A DNA stretch of 64,000 bases from Hungatella sp. (GCA_009712635.1 WASS01000015.1:62001-126000), one strand, 5' to 3'; numbered from the stretch's first letter, positions 18,204-27,788 are shown. Numbers and translations: made by a program. Notes: generated from the sequence alone by a model not told the origin.

Positions 18204-18813
18204 GGCAAATCCCCCTTTCCTTTTCCCTTTCCACGATGTCTTCCGCTTCCAGAATTCCCTTTAAGAGCTTTCTCGCCTTGAACAGGCGCGATTTTACTGT
18301 GCCCTCCATGGTTCCTGTCACCCTGGCAATTTCTTTTGTACTTAGCTCGTTGTAATAATATAACAGAATCACTGTACGGTATTTGACATCAAGTTTTTTA
18401 AGAGCTTCACGGATCTGCCCAGCTGTTTCAGCCTCTAAAACCGCTCCCAGGGGGCCTTTCCCCTTTTCATCTTCCTCAATCCAATCCGCTCTTACGTGAT
18501 CTTTCTCCTGATCCAGAATCCCTTCAAAGGAGAGCTCTGACCTGTTTTTCTTCCTTTTTTCCAGCCGCCAGGCAGTTCTCACCAGAATCTGATAGAGCCA
18601 GGATTCAAATCGCTCCGGTTCTCGTAATTTGTCTCTGTGAAGAAAGCATTTTACAAAGGTCTCCTGCAGGATGTCCTCACTGTCAGACCGGTTTCCAGTG
18701 ATAAAATACGCCATACGGTACAGCTTTTTAGAAGAGGAACGGTATAACTCGTCAAATGCGGCTTCGCTTCCGCCAAGCATGAGTTCCACCAAAGCCTTCT
18801 TTTCTTCGTTCAT
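18196..18813 (-). CDS. RNA polymerase ECF sigma factor
   Basis: This 205-residue protein has sigma region 2 (FDELYRSSSKKLYRMAY, SEDILQETFVKCFLH) and region 4 with the helix-turn-helix NELSTKEIARVTGTMEGTVK. It lacks regions 1 and 3, as expected for group 4 sigma factors. The start at 18813 follows AAGGAAA/AGGAAAC; a longer reading from 18843 has no such signal. It is coupled to the putative anti-sigma gene. Upstream, TGAACC followed 16 bases later by ACTC only weakly resembles an ECF promoter, so autoregulation is uncertain. Confidence 0.9.
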   Translation of the reverse strand: MNEEKKALVELMLGGSEAAFDELYRSSSKKLYRMAYFITGNRSDSEDILQETFVKCFLHRDKLREPERFESWLYQILVRTAWRLEKRKKNRSELSFEGILDQEKDHVRADWIEEDEKGKGPLGAVLEAETAGQIREALKKLDVKYRTVILLYYYNELSTKEIARVTGTMEGTVKSRLFKARKLLKGILEAEDIVEREKERGICHG

Positions 18814-18908
18814 AACCTGTTTCCTTTCCTTTTTTAGATGCATCTATATACTTAGAGTCATAATGACCCGGATCGGTTCATTTTTTTATTTATAAATTAT
18901 ACTTCGGC

Positions 18909-18937
18909 TTGTAACTGCCAGTCAAAAGAAATATAAT
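18909..18937 (+). promoter_or_regulatory. Probable sigma-A promoter of the two-component/ABC operon
   Basis: TTGTAA, a 17-base spacer and TATAAT lie about 45 bases before the response regulator start codon. It is divergent from the sigma factor gene. Confidence 0.65.
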
Positions 18938-18980
18938 AGGGAGTGATAGTGTCAAAAATGAAAAATCGGAGGATAGACGA

Positions 18981-19667
18981 ATGCCGCGTATATTTTTAGT
19001 GGAAGACGATAAGGCAATCGCTAAAAACCTTATACTTTTGCTGAGTTCGGAAGGATTTACAGTCAGCCATGCTTCTACCCAGAGTGAAGCTCTTGCCACA
19101 CTTGGCCATAATAAATTTGATCTGGCGCTGATTGATATTTCACTGCCAGATGGAAATGGATTTATCGTATGTACGCAAATCAGGGAAACCCTTCATATAC
19201 CCGTAATCTTTTTGACAGCCTGCCAGGATGAAGCAAGTGTGGTCACCGGGCTCAATATCGGTGCAGATGACTATATCACAAAACCGTTTCGTCCTCGTGA
19301 ATTAATCGCACGGATCAGAACTGCCCTGCGTAAAAGCGGGCGTACCGGATCTGAGTTTGAGATTGGAGGACTCCATGTGGATACCGCCAGTGGTATTGTA
19401 AGAAAAAACGGCATGGAAATTTTTCTGTCCGCTTTGGAATACCGTCTGCTGCTGGTGTTTTTAAACAATCAAAAAAATATTATTACAAGAGGTATGCTGT
19501 TAGATGAATTGTGGGACGCTGCGGGCGAGTATGTCAATGACAATACACTGACTGTATACATCAAGCGATTGCGGCTGAAGATCGAGGACGATCCGGCTAA
19601 CCCACAGATTATTACGACTGTCCGTGGGACAGGGTATCGATTGGGGGGCGGAAATGCTTCGGAATAA
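18981..19667 (+). CDS. OmpR-family response regulator
   Basis: This 228-residue regulator has a receiver domain with acidic residues in LVEDDK, phospho-acceptor Asp52 in LIDISLPDG and a switch lysine in DDYITKPF. The C-terminal winged helix ends in the typical ITTVRGTGYRLGG. A GGAGG site precedes the ATG. It overlaps the kinase gene by 14 bases and probably controls the ABC transporter genes downstream, as in BceRS-BceAB or VanRS-like systems. Confidence 0.93.
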   Translation: MPRIFLVEDDKAIAKNLILLLSSEGFTVSHASTQSEALATLGHNKFDLALIDISLPDGNGFIVCTQIRETLHIPVIFLTACQDEASVVTGLNIGADDYITKPFRPRELIARIRTALRKSGRTGSEFEIGGLHVDTASGIVRKNGMEIFLSALEYRLLLVFLNNQKNIITRGMLLDELWDAAGEYVNDNTLTVYIKRLRLKIEDDPANPQIITTVRGTGYRLGGGNASE

Positions 19668-20643
19668 GGAGTTTCGGCAGTTTGCCATACTGTTCTCTGC
19701 CATGGCGGGCATTACAGTGATTCTGGGATTTGTGATCAGTACTGCGGCAGGAGTTCTTGCAGTCTCATCTTCTGCTGCCTTTGGTACTGTATTTTTTACC
19801 TTTACAAAAGCCAGATACAAAAATATTGCCCGCATCTCCAATGAGATCGATCTGATCCTTCATAATGCGGATCGTCTCTATATTGAAGAATTGGACGAAG
19901 GGGAACTTTCCATACTGCACAGTGAAATAGGTAAAATGACGCTACGAATCAGGGAGCAGAATGAGGCATTAAAAAAAGAAAAGAAACATCTTGCAGATTC
20001 ACTGGCGGATATTGCCCACCAGCTGAAAACCCCTCTTACATCTATAAATCTCATCCTGTCATTGCTTGAAAATAACCCGGAGGAAGATCAGAGAAAGCTG
20101 CTGCTTCGTGAAATGGAAGAATTGCTTGTACGGATGGACTGGCTCATTACCACCCTGTTAAAATTATCCCGCTTAGATGCAGGAATCATCGTATTTCAGC
20201 ATGAACCTGTAGACGTAAACGCTTTAATCCATGCTGCAGCTCACCCTTTTCTCATTCAAATGGAACTGCATCAGATTGATTTACAAATCAATGCAACAGG
20301 CGGGCTCATTATCTACGGGGATTTTAACTGGCTTTTGCAAGCGTTGCAAAACATCTTAAAAAATTGTTTAGAAAATACTGGGGAAACAGGGAAACTTGAG
20401 ATTAACGGTACAGATACCCCGCTCTTTACCGAGATTGTAATCCATGACAGCGGGAACGGTTTTAAAGAAGAAGATTTACCCTGCATTTTTGATCGGTTTT
20501 ACCAGGGAAAAAATCAGAACGCCGGCGGATACGGGATCGGTCTTTCTCTCTGTCAGATGATTATAGCCGGACACGGAGGTACCATTTCTGCTAAAAACCA
20601 TCCCCAGGGAGGTGCTGTTTTCATCATACGTTTTTCAAAGTGA
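19654..20643 (+). CDS. Sensor histidine kinase with short intramembrane sensor
   Basis: In this 329-residue kinase two hydrophobic segments at about residues 10-32 and 34-52 are joined by almost no loop, so it lacks an extracytoplasmic sensor domain. A coiled-coil linker leads to the H-box with His122 (ADIAHQLKTPLTS), then N-box NILKNCLENT, G1 HDSGNGF and G2 GGYGIGLSL. The ATG at 19654 has GGGGGG upstream and is preferred over a GTG at 19624. Kinases without a sensor domain that sit beside FtsX-type transporters usually sense through the transporter; this is inferred here. Confidence 0.9.
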   Translation: MLRNKEFRQFAILFSAMAGITVILGFVISTAAGVLAVSSSAAFGTVFFTFTKARYKNIARISNEIDLILHNADRLYIEELDEGELSILHSEIGKMTLRIREQNEALKKEKKHLADSLADIAHQLKTPLTSINLILSLLENNPEEDQRKLLLREMEELLVRMDWLITTLLKLSRLDAGIIVFQHEPVDVNALIHAAAHPFLIQMELHQIDLQINATGGLIIYGDFNWLLQALQNILKNCLENTGETGKLEINGTDTPLFTEIVIHDSGNGFKEEDLPCIFDRFYQGKNQNAGGYGIGLSLCQMIIAGHGGTISAKNHPQGGAVFIIRFSK

Positions 20644-20726
20644 CGAATCTCTCACCAAAAAGTCACCGGTATGTAAGCAGAAAGTTCTATTCTATGGGTA
20701 AGCCATAGGAAAGGAGACTCACATAA

Positions 20727-21413
20727 ATGGAGTTCTTAAAAATCGAAAATCTCTGCAAGGTCTACGGGAAAGGTGACAGTCAGGTCACCGCACTGGACCA
20801 TGTTTCTCTTACAATTGAAAAAGGGGGATTTACAGCAATTATCGGCTCCTCCGGTTCCGGTAAATCCACATTGCTTCATATCATTGGGGGGGTGGATGTA
20901 CCCACAAGCGGTAAAATATATTTAGATGGGCAGGATGTATACTCCCAGAACAATGAAAAACTGGCCATCTTCCGCAGGCGGCAGGTAGGTCTGATTTATC
21001 AGTTTCATAACCTCATTCCTACTTTGAATGTAGTGGAGAACATTACACTGCCTGTCCTGATGGATAAACGATCTGTCAATGAGGAGCGGCTGGATGACCT
21101 TCTTCATATGCTTGGTCTATGGGACCGCAAAAACCATTTGCCCAATCAGCTGTCCGGTGGGCAGCAGCAGCGGGTTTCCATCGGACGCGCCCTGATGAAT
21201 GCCCCGGCTGTTATGCTTGCCGACGAACCCACCGGCAGTCTGGACAGCCGCAATGGGCATGAAATTATAAAGCTGTTGAAAGAAAGCAATAAAAAGTATG
21301 GGCAGACATTGATCCTTGTCACACATGACGAGAATATTGCATTGCAGGCAGACCGAATTATCGGTATCTCTGATGGCAAGGTTACACGGGATCAAAGGGT
21401 GGTGCAGCCATGA
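20727..21413 (+). CDS. ABC transporter ATP-binding protein (MacB/BceA-like)
   Basis: This 228-residue ATPase has Walker A GSSGSGKST, Q-loop YQFHNLIPTL, signature LSGGQQQRVSIGRAL, Walker B VMLADEPTG and the H-loop THDE. AAAGGAG precedes the start. It overlaps the permease gene by four bases (ATGA). The family powers export of, or resistance to, peptide antibiotics, or transmits mechanical signals across the membrane. Confidence 0.93.
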   Translation: MEFLKIENLCKVYGKGDSQVTALDHVSLTIEKGGFTAIIGSSGSGKSTLLHIIGGVDVPTSGKIYLDGQDVYSQNNEKLAIFRRRQVGLIYQFHNLIPTLNVVENITLPVLMDKRSVNEERLDDLLHMLGLWDRKNHLPNQLSGGQQQRVSIGRALMNAPAVMLADEPTGSLDSRNGHEIIKLLKESNKKYGQTLILVTHDENIALQADRIIGISDGKVTRDQRVVQP

Positions 21414-23992
21414 ATATATTAAATAAAGCCACTCTGCAAAGCATGAAAAAGAACCGCACCAGAACGATTGTTACGATTATCGGAGTTGTTTTATCCACTG
21501 CCATGATTACGGGAGTCGCTGCCTTTGGCACTTCTCTCCTTCATTTTCTCATAAGAGGTTCCATTGTAAAATACGGAAATTGGCATGTTGAATTTTCGGA
21601 TGTAGATTCTTCTTTCATCCAGGAACGGGCTGATGATAAAGAAATTAGCGGCATTGCAACAGTGGAAAATATGGGTTACGCTGTGCTGAAAGGAGCAAAG
21701 AGCCCGGAAAAGCCCTATCTTTTTATTGCAGGATTCAGTGACCAGGCATTTCATACGTTACCCATAAACCTGATCTCCGGCAGACTTCCCGAAAACAGCG
21801 GAGAGGTTCTGGTCCCGGCGCACGTTGCAGAAAAAGGAGGGGTCCGGTTCCGGGTTGGGGATACGATTTCCCTTGAAATCGGAGACCGCGTGGATGGAAA
21901 CAGGAATCTCAGTCAGCACACTCCCTATCATTCAGGAACTGCGGGTGAAACCCTGGTGCCCAGATCAAAGAAAACCTATCGGGTTGTGGGAATCTGCCAG
22001 CGTCCTGGGTTTGAAGAGCATTCCGCTCCGGGATACACCCTGATAACGAAAGCAGACGGAAAATTGAACACAGACAGATACAGCCTGTTCGTTACACTGA
22101 AAAACCCACGTCAGGTGAAAGCCTATGTAAGTGACAATGCCGGAAAACAAGATTACTTATTAAATGATTATATTCTGCGTTTCATGGGCATATCAGAAAA
22201 CCGGCTGATCAACACACTTCTATATACAGTCGGAGGAATTCTGGTGGCTATTATAATGACCGGATCCGTTCTTCTTATCTATAACTCGTTTAACATCTCC
22301 CTGAATGAACGAACACGCCAGTTTGGGATTTTTGCGTCGGTAGGGGCGACTGAAAAACAGCTTCGAAATTCGGTTCTGTTTGAAGGGCTTTGCATCGGTG
22401 TCATCGGTATTCCCATTGGTATTCTGGCAGGTATTGGCAGTATTGGTTTGATACTCCCCATAGTTGCAGGGAAATTTAAAAATATTCTTTACAGCACCGT
22501 ACCTTTAACCTTGTGGGTATCTGCTGCTTCAATAGCAGTTTCCGCTGCTGTCAGTTTGGTAACCATCCTTATTTCGGCCTATATTCCGGCGAGAAAAGCA
22601 GCAGGCACTTCCGTAATGGAGAATATCCTTCAGACGAATGAAGTGAAGATTGATTCAAAAGATTTGAAAACATCAAAACTATCCCGCCGTATTTACGGGC
22701 TGGAAGGTACTCTGGCTCTGAAAAATTTCAAAAGGAACAAAAAACGCTATCGCAGCATTGTGCTTTCTCTTGTTCTAAGCGTCGTACTATTCGTATCAGG
22801 TAATGCCTTTGGGTCAACTCTGAAACGTCTTTTGCAGCAGTTTATGGTGGATGTTGACTATGACATTCTGTTTGACGTTCAGGACATGAACGACAGCGAA
22901 ATGCTTCCTCTTTACAACAGACTAAAGGCCGCTGACGGTATTTATGAAAGCACATATCAGGTCATCTGCCCTTTTTCATGCACCATCAGAGCTGGTGATC
23001 TTTCGGATCAGTACCGTCAATATAAAGGTTATACCAATCCGGATGAAATGGTTCATATTCCATTGGATCTTCAGTTTATCGCTGACAGCGACTATCTGGA
23101 TTTTATTCACCAGTCAGGTTTATCTGAAGAAGAATATACCGGACCAAACGGGAAAATGATCGCCATTGCAAAACAGCGGAATGTCAGAACAAACCAACCA
23201 GATGAGGTGTTTGATCTGTTTGCAAGCCGTACCATGATCCTTCCGATTACCCCAGGCGCAGAAGGTAATCAAAAAGCAGAACAGAATCTGGATATAGACA
23301 CTACGTTTGTTGATACTTACCCCATTGATCCGCCGCCAAAACAGTCATCTCAGTCTCAAAAAGATTTCTGTGTTTTTATGGTGATAGCACCCTATTCACT
23401 TAAAGAGAAATTTATAATCCAGGACAGACCATTAGCCATAGGCATGAACTTTCAATCGAAGACACCTTCACAGTCAGTGGCAGAAATGGAAACAATTATA
23501 CAGAGTGAGGGAATTACGTCTCAATACCATTTATACAATGCGTATGAAATACTTGAGCAATTTCACAGCCTTACATTTGTCACGGACGTATTTACGTATG
23601 TTTTTGTCATTATGATTTCACTGATAGCCATAGCCAATGTGTTCAACACCATTTCCACAAATATCAGGCTGCGCAGACGGGAACTGGCCATGCTGCGCTC
23701 AATTGGAATGTCAGAGCGGTCTTTTAATAAAATGATGGTGTTTGAATGCATCTTTTATGGCATGCGGGCCCTTTTACTGGGACTTCCAATGGCTGGAATC
23801 CTATCCTGGCTGATTTACAAAGGATTTGTAATCGCAGAACGGACGGAGAATTTTAAGTTTGTATTTCCTTTCGGCAGTATGGTAATCAGCGCATTTAGTG
23901 TACTCTTTATCGTGTTCATTACTATGTTATACGCCATTGGGAAGATAAAAAAAGAGAATATTATTGATGCACTTCGTAATGATATGACTTAA
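21410..23992 (+). CDS. FtsX-domain ABC transporter permease
   Basis: This 860-residue protein has an N-terminal membrane segment near residues 17-40, a MacB-like extracytoplasmic domain, a first FtsX membrane core near 265-400 (SVLLIYNSFNISLNERTRQFGIFASVGATEKQ) and a second one near 720-850 (NVFNTISTNIRLRRRELAMLRSIGMS). Two full FtsX units in one chain are common in lantibiotic/bacitracin-type and VanRS-like associated exporters. It forms a complex with the ATPase encoded just before it. With the RR/HK pair and the nearby ECF sigma genes it points to sensing of envelope damage. Confidence 0.9.
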   Translation: MNILNKATLQSMKKNRTRTIVTIIGVVLSTAMITGVAAFGTSLLHFLIRGSIVKYGNWHVEFSDVDSSFIQERADDKEISGIATVENMGYAVLKGAKSPEKPYLFIAGFSDQAFHTLPINLISGRLPENSGEVLVPAHVAEKGGVRFRVGDTISLEIGDRVDGNRNLSQHTPYHSGTAGETLVPRSKKTYRVVGICQRPGFEEHSAPGYTLITKADGKLNTDRYSLFVTLKNPRQVKAYVSDNAGKQDYLLNDYILRFMGISENRLINTLLYTVGGILVAIIMTGSVLLIYNSFNISLNERTRQFGIFASVGATEKQLRNSVLFEGLCIGVIGIPIGILAGIGSIGLILPIVAGKFKNILYSTVPLTLWVSAASIAVSAAVSLVTILISAYIPARKAAGTSVMENILQTNEVKIDSKDLKTSKLSRRIYGLEGTLALKNFKRNKKRYRSIVLSLVLSVVLFVSGNAFGSTLKRLLQQFMVDVDYDILFDVQDMNDSEMLPLYNRLKAADGIYESTYQVICPFSCTIRAGDLSDQYRQYKGYTNPDEMVHIPLDLQFIADSDYLDFIHQSGLSEEEYTGPNGKMIAIAKQRNVRTNQPDEVFDLFASRTMILPITPGAEGNQKAEQNLDIDTTFVDTYPIDPPPKQSSQSQKDFCVFMVIAPYSLKEKFIIQDRPLAIGMNFQSKTPSQSVAEMETIIQSEGITSQYHLYNAYEILEQFHSLTFVTDVFTYVFVIMISLIAIANVFNTISTNIRLRRRELAMLRSIGMSERSFNKMMVFECIFYGMRALLLGLPMAGILSWLIYKGFVIAERTENFKFVFPFGSMVISAFSVLFIVFITMLYAIGKIKKENIIDALRNDMT

Positions 23993-24054
23993 TAGATTAT
24001 ATAAGGATACCCTCCATGGGTGACATTTGGAAGAGTGACTGCATGTACATGATA

Positions 24055-24094
24055 TTGACAAAAGCAATAATGTACATTATAATGTACATTATTG
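24055..24094 (+). promoter_or_regulatory. Toxin-antitoxin promoter inside a perfect 30-bp palindrome
   Basis: TTGACA (24055-24060), a 17-base spacer and TATAAT (24078-24083) form a perfect consensus promoter. The -10 box is at the centre of a perfect 30-bp palindrome at 24065-24094 built from two TGTACA cores at 24071 and 24083. A third TGTACA lies at 24044-24049, just upstream of the -35 box. YefM/Phd-type antitoxins bind such sites to repress their own operon, so these are likely operators. Confidence 0.8.
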
Positions 24095-24105
24095 AGGTGA
24101 TAGAA

Positions 24106-24354
24106 ATGCTAAATACAAATATTACAAACTTCAGAAAAAATATTTTTAGTTTATTAGAGCAAACCATAAAATACAATGAGCCAGTCAATATAAGTACAAA
24201 GGATGGAAACGCTGTTATTATCAGCGAAGAAGATTATAATGACCTAATGGAAACTTTATGCCTTAATTCTATACCAGGTATGAGAGAAAAAATAATTGAA
24301 GGAAAGAATACACCCCTTGATGAATGTATACCCGAAAATGAGGTGGAATGGTAA
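24106..24354 (+). CDS. Antitoxin, Phd/YefM family
   Basis: This 82-residue protein has the Phd/YefM N-terminal DNA-binding fold (NITNFRKNIFSLLEQT, then EPVNISTKDGNAVIISEEDYNDLMETL) and an acidic, flexible C-terminus that normally wraps the toxin. The start at 24106 has GAGGTGA upstream; earlier in-frame ATGs fall inside the operator. Its TAA stop shares one base with the toxin start (TAATG). Confidence 0.9.
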   Translation: MLNTNITNFRKNIFSLLEQTIKYNEPVNISTKDGNAVIISEEDYNDLMETLCLNSIPGMREKIIEGKNTPLDECIPENEVEW

Positions 24355-24617
24355 TGTATTCAATTGTTTATACCAAGAAAGCAATCAATGATATACCAAA
24401 GTTAAAAATGGCTAAATTAGAAAATAAAACCAAGGCATTAATTGATCTAATCAGGAATAATCCAAACAAAACGCCACCGTCTTATGAAAAGCTTCTGGGT
24501 GATCTGCAGGGAGTATATTCCAGGAGAATTAATATAAAGCATCGTCTTGTTTATGAGGTATATGAAGATGCAAGAGTTGTAAAGATTATTAGTCTTTGGT
24601 CGTATTATGACTTTTGA
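24354..24617 (+). CDS. Toxin, Txe/YoeB family mRNA interferase
   Basis: This 87-residue protein has the YoeB core YSRRINIKHRLVYEV near residues 54-68 and VKIISLWSYYDF at the end. YoeB-like toxins cut mRNA in the ribosomal A site. AGGTGG lies seven bases before the ATG at 24354; an ATG at 24348 would leave only one base. Odd feature: the penultimate catalytic His of YoeB (R-x-H-Y in E. coli, commonly W-T-H-Y in Firmicutes) is Tyr here (WSYYDF), so activity may be reduced. The basic Arg of HRLVY is kept. Confidence 0.88.
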   Translation: MYSIVYTKKAINDIPKLKMAKLENKTKALIDLIRNNPNKTPPSYEKLLGDLQGVYSRRINIKHRLVYEVYEDARVVKIISLWSYYDF

Positions 24618-24694
24618 ACAAAGGGCATTAACAGGGGAACTGATGTTGATTGTTAGGATTTTAGATCGTATTCTGGTTAATAGGGGGTAAAAGT

Positions 24695-25198
24695 ATGGAA
24701 TGTAGTATTCGCAAGTGGAAAACAGAGGACTCGACAGCCCTTGCAGCAGTTTTGAATAACAAAAAAATTCTTGATAATCTAAGAGATTTGCCATTTCCAT
24801 ACACGGAAAAAGATGCTGAAGATTTCATTCATGCGACGCTCCAGGCTGATGAAAATAAAGCCTATGTCTTTGCAATTGTTGTTGATGATATTCCAATTGG
24901 AAGTATCGGGGTGTACCGCAAAGATAATATCCACAGTCAAACTGCGGAACTGGGCTATTATATTGCAGAGAGTTTTTGGGGACGAGGAGTTGGAACCAAC
25001 GCCATTAAGCAAACCTGTAAATACATTTTTGAACATACCGATATAATAAGGATTTTTGCAGAGCCCTTTGCCTACAATACTGCATCTTGCCGGATTCTTG
25101 AAAATAACGGATTTATATGTGAAGGCGTGCTTAGACGCAATGCTGTTAAAAATGGGCAGATTATTGACATGAAAATGTATTCTCTAATCAGACCCTGA
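24695..25198 (+). CDS. GNAT N-acetyltransferase, RimJ/RimL-like
   Basis: This 167-residue single-domain acetyltransferase has the acetyl-CoA site in YYIAESFWGRGVGTNAI near residues 92-108 and the family ending ASCRILENNGFICEGVLRRNAVKNG. Such proteins acetylate N-termini, small amines or antibiotics; the substrate is not predictable. AGGGGG precedes the ATG. A strong terminator follows at 25209. Confidence 0.88.
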   Translation: MECSIRKWKTEDSTALAAVLNNKKILDNLRDLPFPYTEKDAEDFIHATLQADENKAYVFAIVVDDIPIGSIGVYRKDNIHSQTAELGYYIAESFWGRGVGTNAIKQTCKYIFEHTDIIRIFAEPFAYNTASCRILENNGFICEGVLRRNAVKNGQIIDMKMYSLIRP

Positions 25199-25208
25199 TT
25201 ACAAATAA

Positions 25209-25245
25209 GGGAGTGTTGCAATCTGCAACACTCCCTCTGTTTCTG
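25209..25245 (+). terminator. Hairpin terminator after the GNAT gene
   Basis: GGGAGTGTTGCA and TGCAACACTCCC form a perfect 12-bp stem with a three-base loop, followed by TCTGTTTCTGTT. Confidence 0.85.
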
Positions 25246-25267
25246 TTCTATCCGATCAATCATGGAT

Positions 25268-27136
25268 TTATAAGCTTTTTACAGCTTCTCTTTTAAATAT
25301 CTCCATAAACTCCTCTCCGGTAATGGTCTCTCGTTCCAACAGATATTCCGCTATTTCATGAAGCTTGTTCAGATTGCTCTTTAGTATCTCATAAGCCTTC
25401 TGGTGCTGCTGCCGTACAATTCCGATCACTGCTTCATCAATCCTCTTTGCAGTATCCGGAGAACAGGCAAGAGATGTGTCACCGCCCAGATATTGGTTGG
25501 TTACTGTCTCAAGTGCTACCATATCAAATTCATCGGTCATACCGTAACGGGTAACCATTGCCCTGGCTATTCTTGTGGCCTGCTCAATGTCGTTGGATGC
25601 ACCGCTTGTAACTGTCTGGAAAATCAGTTCTTCTGCTGCCCTTCCTCCGGTAAATGTAGCAATTTTATTAAGCGCGGCTTCCTTTGTAAGCAAATGGCGT
25701 TCTTCTTCATCAACCTGCATGGTATATCCAAGAGCTCCTGAAGTTCTGGGAATAATGGTAATCTTATGAACAGGTGCAGAGTGGGTCTGTGACGCGGCAA
25801 CCAGGGCATGCCCTACTTCGTGGTAAGCTATGATCTTCTTTTCTTCCACATTGACGGAGGCATCCTTTTTCTGATATCCGGCAATCACCACTTCCACACT
25901 CTCTTCTAAATCAATCTGAGTCACCGTCTTTCTTCCCATACGCACGGCTCTTAATGCAGCCTCATTAATCATATTGGCCAGTTCGGCTCCGCTTGCGCCT
26001 GAGGTTGCAAGGGCAATTGCGTGAAAATCCACATCATCCGACAGCTTAACATTTTTTCCATGTACCTTTAAAATGGCTTCACGACCATTTAAATCCGGTA
26101 ATTCTACCGGGATCCGGCGGTCAAAACGACCGGGACGTAGCAGTGCTTTGTCTAAGGAATCCGGGCGGTTGGTAGCTGCCAGAATCACAACTCCTTTTTT
26201 ACCGTCAAATCCATCCATCTCAGCCAGAAGCTGATTTAAGGTCTGTTCTCTCTCATCGTTGCCGGAGAATCCACCGCCGTCACGCTTCTTTCCAATGGTA
26301 TCAATCTCATCAATAAATACGATACAGGGTGCCTTTTCATTGGCCTGTTTAAATAAATCCCTGACTTTCGCAGCACCCATACCTACAAACATCTCCACAA
26401 ACTCAGAACCGGATATGGAGAAAAACGGAACATGGGCTTCTCCTGCCACCGCTTTGGCAAGAAGGGTCTTACCAGTTCCGGGAGGTCCCACAAGCAGGGC
26501 TCCTTTTGGAAGTGAAGCTCCGATAGAGGCATATTTACCTGGATTATGAAGGAAATCTACAATCTCCTTTAATGCGTCCTTGGCTTCTTCCTGTCCCGCT
26601 ACATCAGTGAAATTCTTTCCTGTTTCAGATTCTGCATAGATCTTCGGATTGGATTTACCAAATGACATGGTATTTCCCCCCATCTTCTTTTGCATCTGAC
26701 CGGATAAAAAGTTACCCAGAAATACAAAAATCAGAATGGGAACAATCCAGGTTAAGAGAACGGAAATTAACGGCGACATCTGCTGTACAATGGTTTTTTC
26801 AAACTCAACATTATGGGAAATCAGCCGTTCTGTCAAAGTCTCATCCGGCCAGATACCCGTCTTGTAAACAGCGTAGACCGGTTTTCCTTCCCAGTCCTTC
26901 TTTCCTGTATCGGATTTAAACTGGATCTCCGTTTCTGTTTTGGCAACTGCCTGAATCTTGCCCTGATCCACCATCTCTAAAAAGGTACTGTAGGGTACCT
27001 CCGTCACAGCCTTTGACTGAAGCCACGGTACCGCCATGGCATTAAATATAATCATCAGGACCAATACAATCATGTAATAATAAATAAATGGCTTTTTATG
27101 GTTCTTTCCAGAACTCCCATCATCTTTTAAGCCCAT
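25268..27136 (-). CDS. ftsH: ATP-dependent zinc metalloprotease FtsH
   Basis: This 622-residue membrane protease has membrane segments near residues 18-38 and 122-141 flanking a small extracytoplasmic domain, Walker A GPPGTGKT at 217-224, Walker B IVFIDEID at 272-279, the second region of homology [20 protein letters not shown] split over 321-340, and the zinc site HEVGH at 439-443. It extracts and degrades membrane and regulatory proteins. GGAGGAG precedes the ATG, which overlaps the end of the flavodoxin-like gene by 17 bases. Clostridia often have more than one FtsH; I cannot tell whether this is the main copy. Confidence 0.96.
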   Translation of the reverse strand: MGLKDDGSSGKNHKKPFIYYYMIVLVLMIIFNAMAVPWLQSKAVTEVPYSTFLEMVDQGKIQAVAKTETEIQFKSDTGKKDWEGKPVYAVYKTGIWPDETLTERLISHNVEFEKTIVQQMSPLISVLLTWIVPILIFVFLGNFLSGQMQKKMGGNTMSFGKSNPKIYAESETGKNFTDVAGQEEAKDALKEIVDFLHNPGKYASIGASLPKGALLVGPPGTGKTLLAKAVAGEAHVPFFSISGSEFVEMFVGMGAAKVRDLFKQANEKAPCIVFIDEIDTIGKKRDGGGFSGNDEREQTLNQLLAEMDGFDGKKGVVILAATNRPDSLDKALLRPGRFDRRIPVELPDLNGREAILKVHGKNVKLSDDVDFHAIALATSGASGAELANMINEAALRAVRMGRKTVTQIDLEESVEVVIAGYQKKDASVNVEEKKIIAYHEVGHALVAASQTHSAPVHKITIIPRTSGALGYTMQVDEEERHLLTKEAALNKIATFTGGRAAEELIFQTVTSGASNDIEQATRIARAMVTRYGMTDEFDMVALETVTNQYLGGDTSLACSPDTAKRIDEAVIGIVRQQHQKAYEILKSNLNKLHEIAEYLLERETITGEEFMEIFKREAVKSL

Positions 27137-27662
27137 CTCGCTCCTCCTTTTTCCTTTGAATCCGGTTTAACACCGATTCTGTAAATACACCTGCCTGATC
27201 TAAATCTTCTTTATTGGGATGGAGCATGGCATCTTCATATGCTAAAATCATCTCCCTGATCTGGGGAGTATTAAGCTGAGCCTGCATCTGTCTGCATTTC
27301 TCCAGTACTTTTGGTCCCATCTTACCTCCGCATAAATAGCAGCCAAGGTATTCATTATCTTCCGGCAGAAAAACAGAAACCTGATTTTCCACCTGCTTTA
27401 AATATTCTTTATTTTCAAATATTCCGCAGGTACCAAACAAAGCGATCTGTTTGCCATGGAGGTCGGAGAGGAAATCAATTACTTCTGTTGTACAAATTCC
27501 CCTGTTGTTCCAGAATCCTACAAAATACGTATCTGCTTCTTCTCCATGGTATTCCTCCAGATTAACAATATCCTTCGATTTACCCGGAAGCGCTTCGAAT
27601 ATCTTCATGGCTACCTTCTGAGTATTTCCGGTTTTACTTGTATACACAACTAAATAGTCCAT
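27120..27662 (-). CDS. Flavodoxin-like protein
   Basis: This 180-residue protein begins MDYLVVYTSKTGNTQKVA, the phosphate-binding loop of flavodoxins (S/T-x-T-G-N-T), and continues with FVGFWNNRGICTTEVIDF and ALFGTCG, which line the FMN site. It probably carries electrons in the cytoplasm. I chose the ATG at 27662 because GAGGAGGCG lies just before it; the frame is open to 27818 but that part lies upstream of the promoter-like sequence. It is translationally linked to ftsH by a 17-base overlap; a functional tie is not obvious. Confidence 0.85.
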   Translation of the reverse strand: MDYLVVYTSKTGNTQKVAMKIFEALPGKSKDIVNLEEYHGEEADTYFVGFWNNRGICTTEVIDFLSDLHGKQIALFGTCGIFENKEYLKQVENQVSVFLPEDNEYLGCYLCGGKMGPKVLEKCRQMQAQLNTPQIREMILAYEDAMLHPNKEDLDQAGVFTESVLNRIQRKKEERDGLKR

Positions 27663-27788
27663 ATATTTCGCCTCCTCTACCAATAAAATATACCATATCA
27701 AAACATTTATCAATAGATTCGAGTAAATGTTAATACAATTTATGGTTCTTTTAGAATTTATACTTCTTCTTTTATAACAATAAAAAAA

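Noticed and set aside
18855-18880. ECF-type autoregulatory promoter before the sigma factor gene (TGAACC-N16-ACTC)
   Set aside because: It matches the TGAAAC-N16-CGTC consensus poorly and may be chance.
20922-21395. Minus-strand open frames opposite the ABC ATPase gene and similar long frames opposite other genes
   Set aside because: They mirror strongly conserved coding sequence on the other strand and lack ribosome binding sites.
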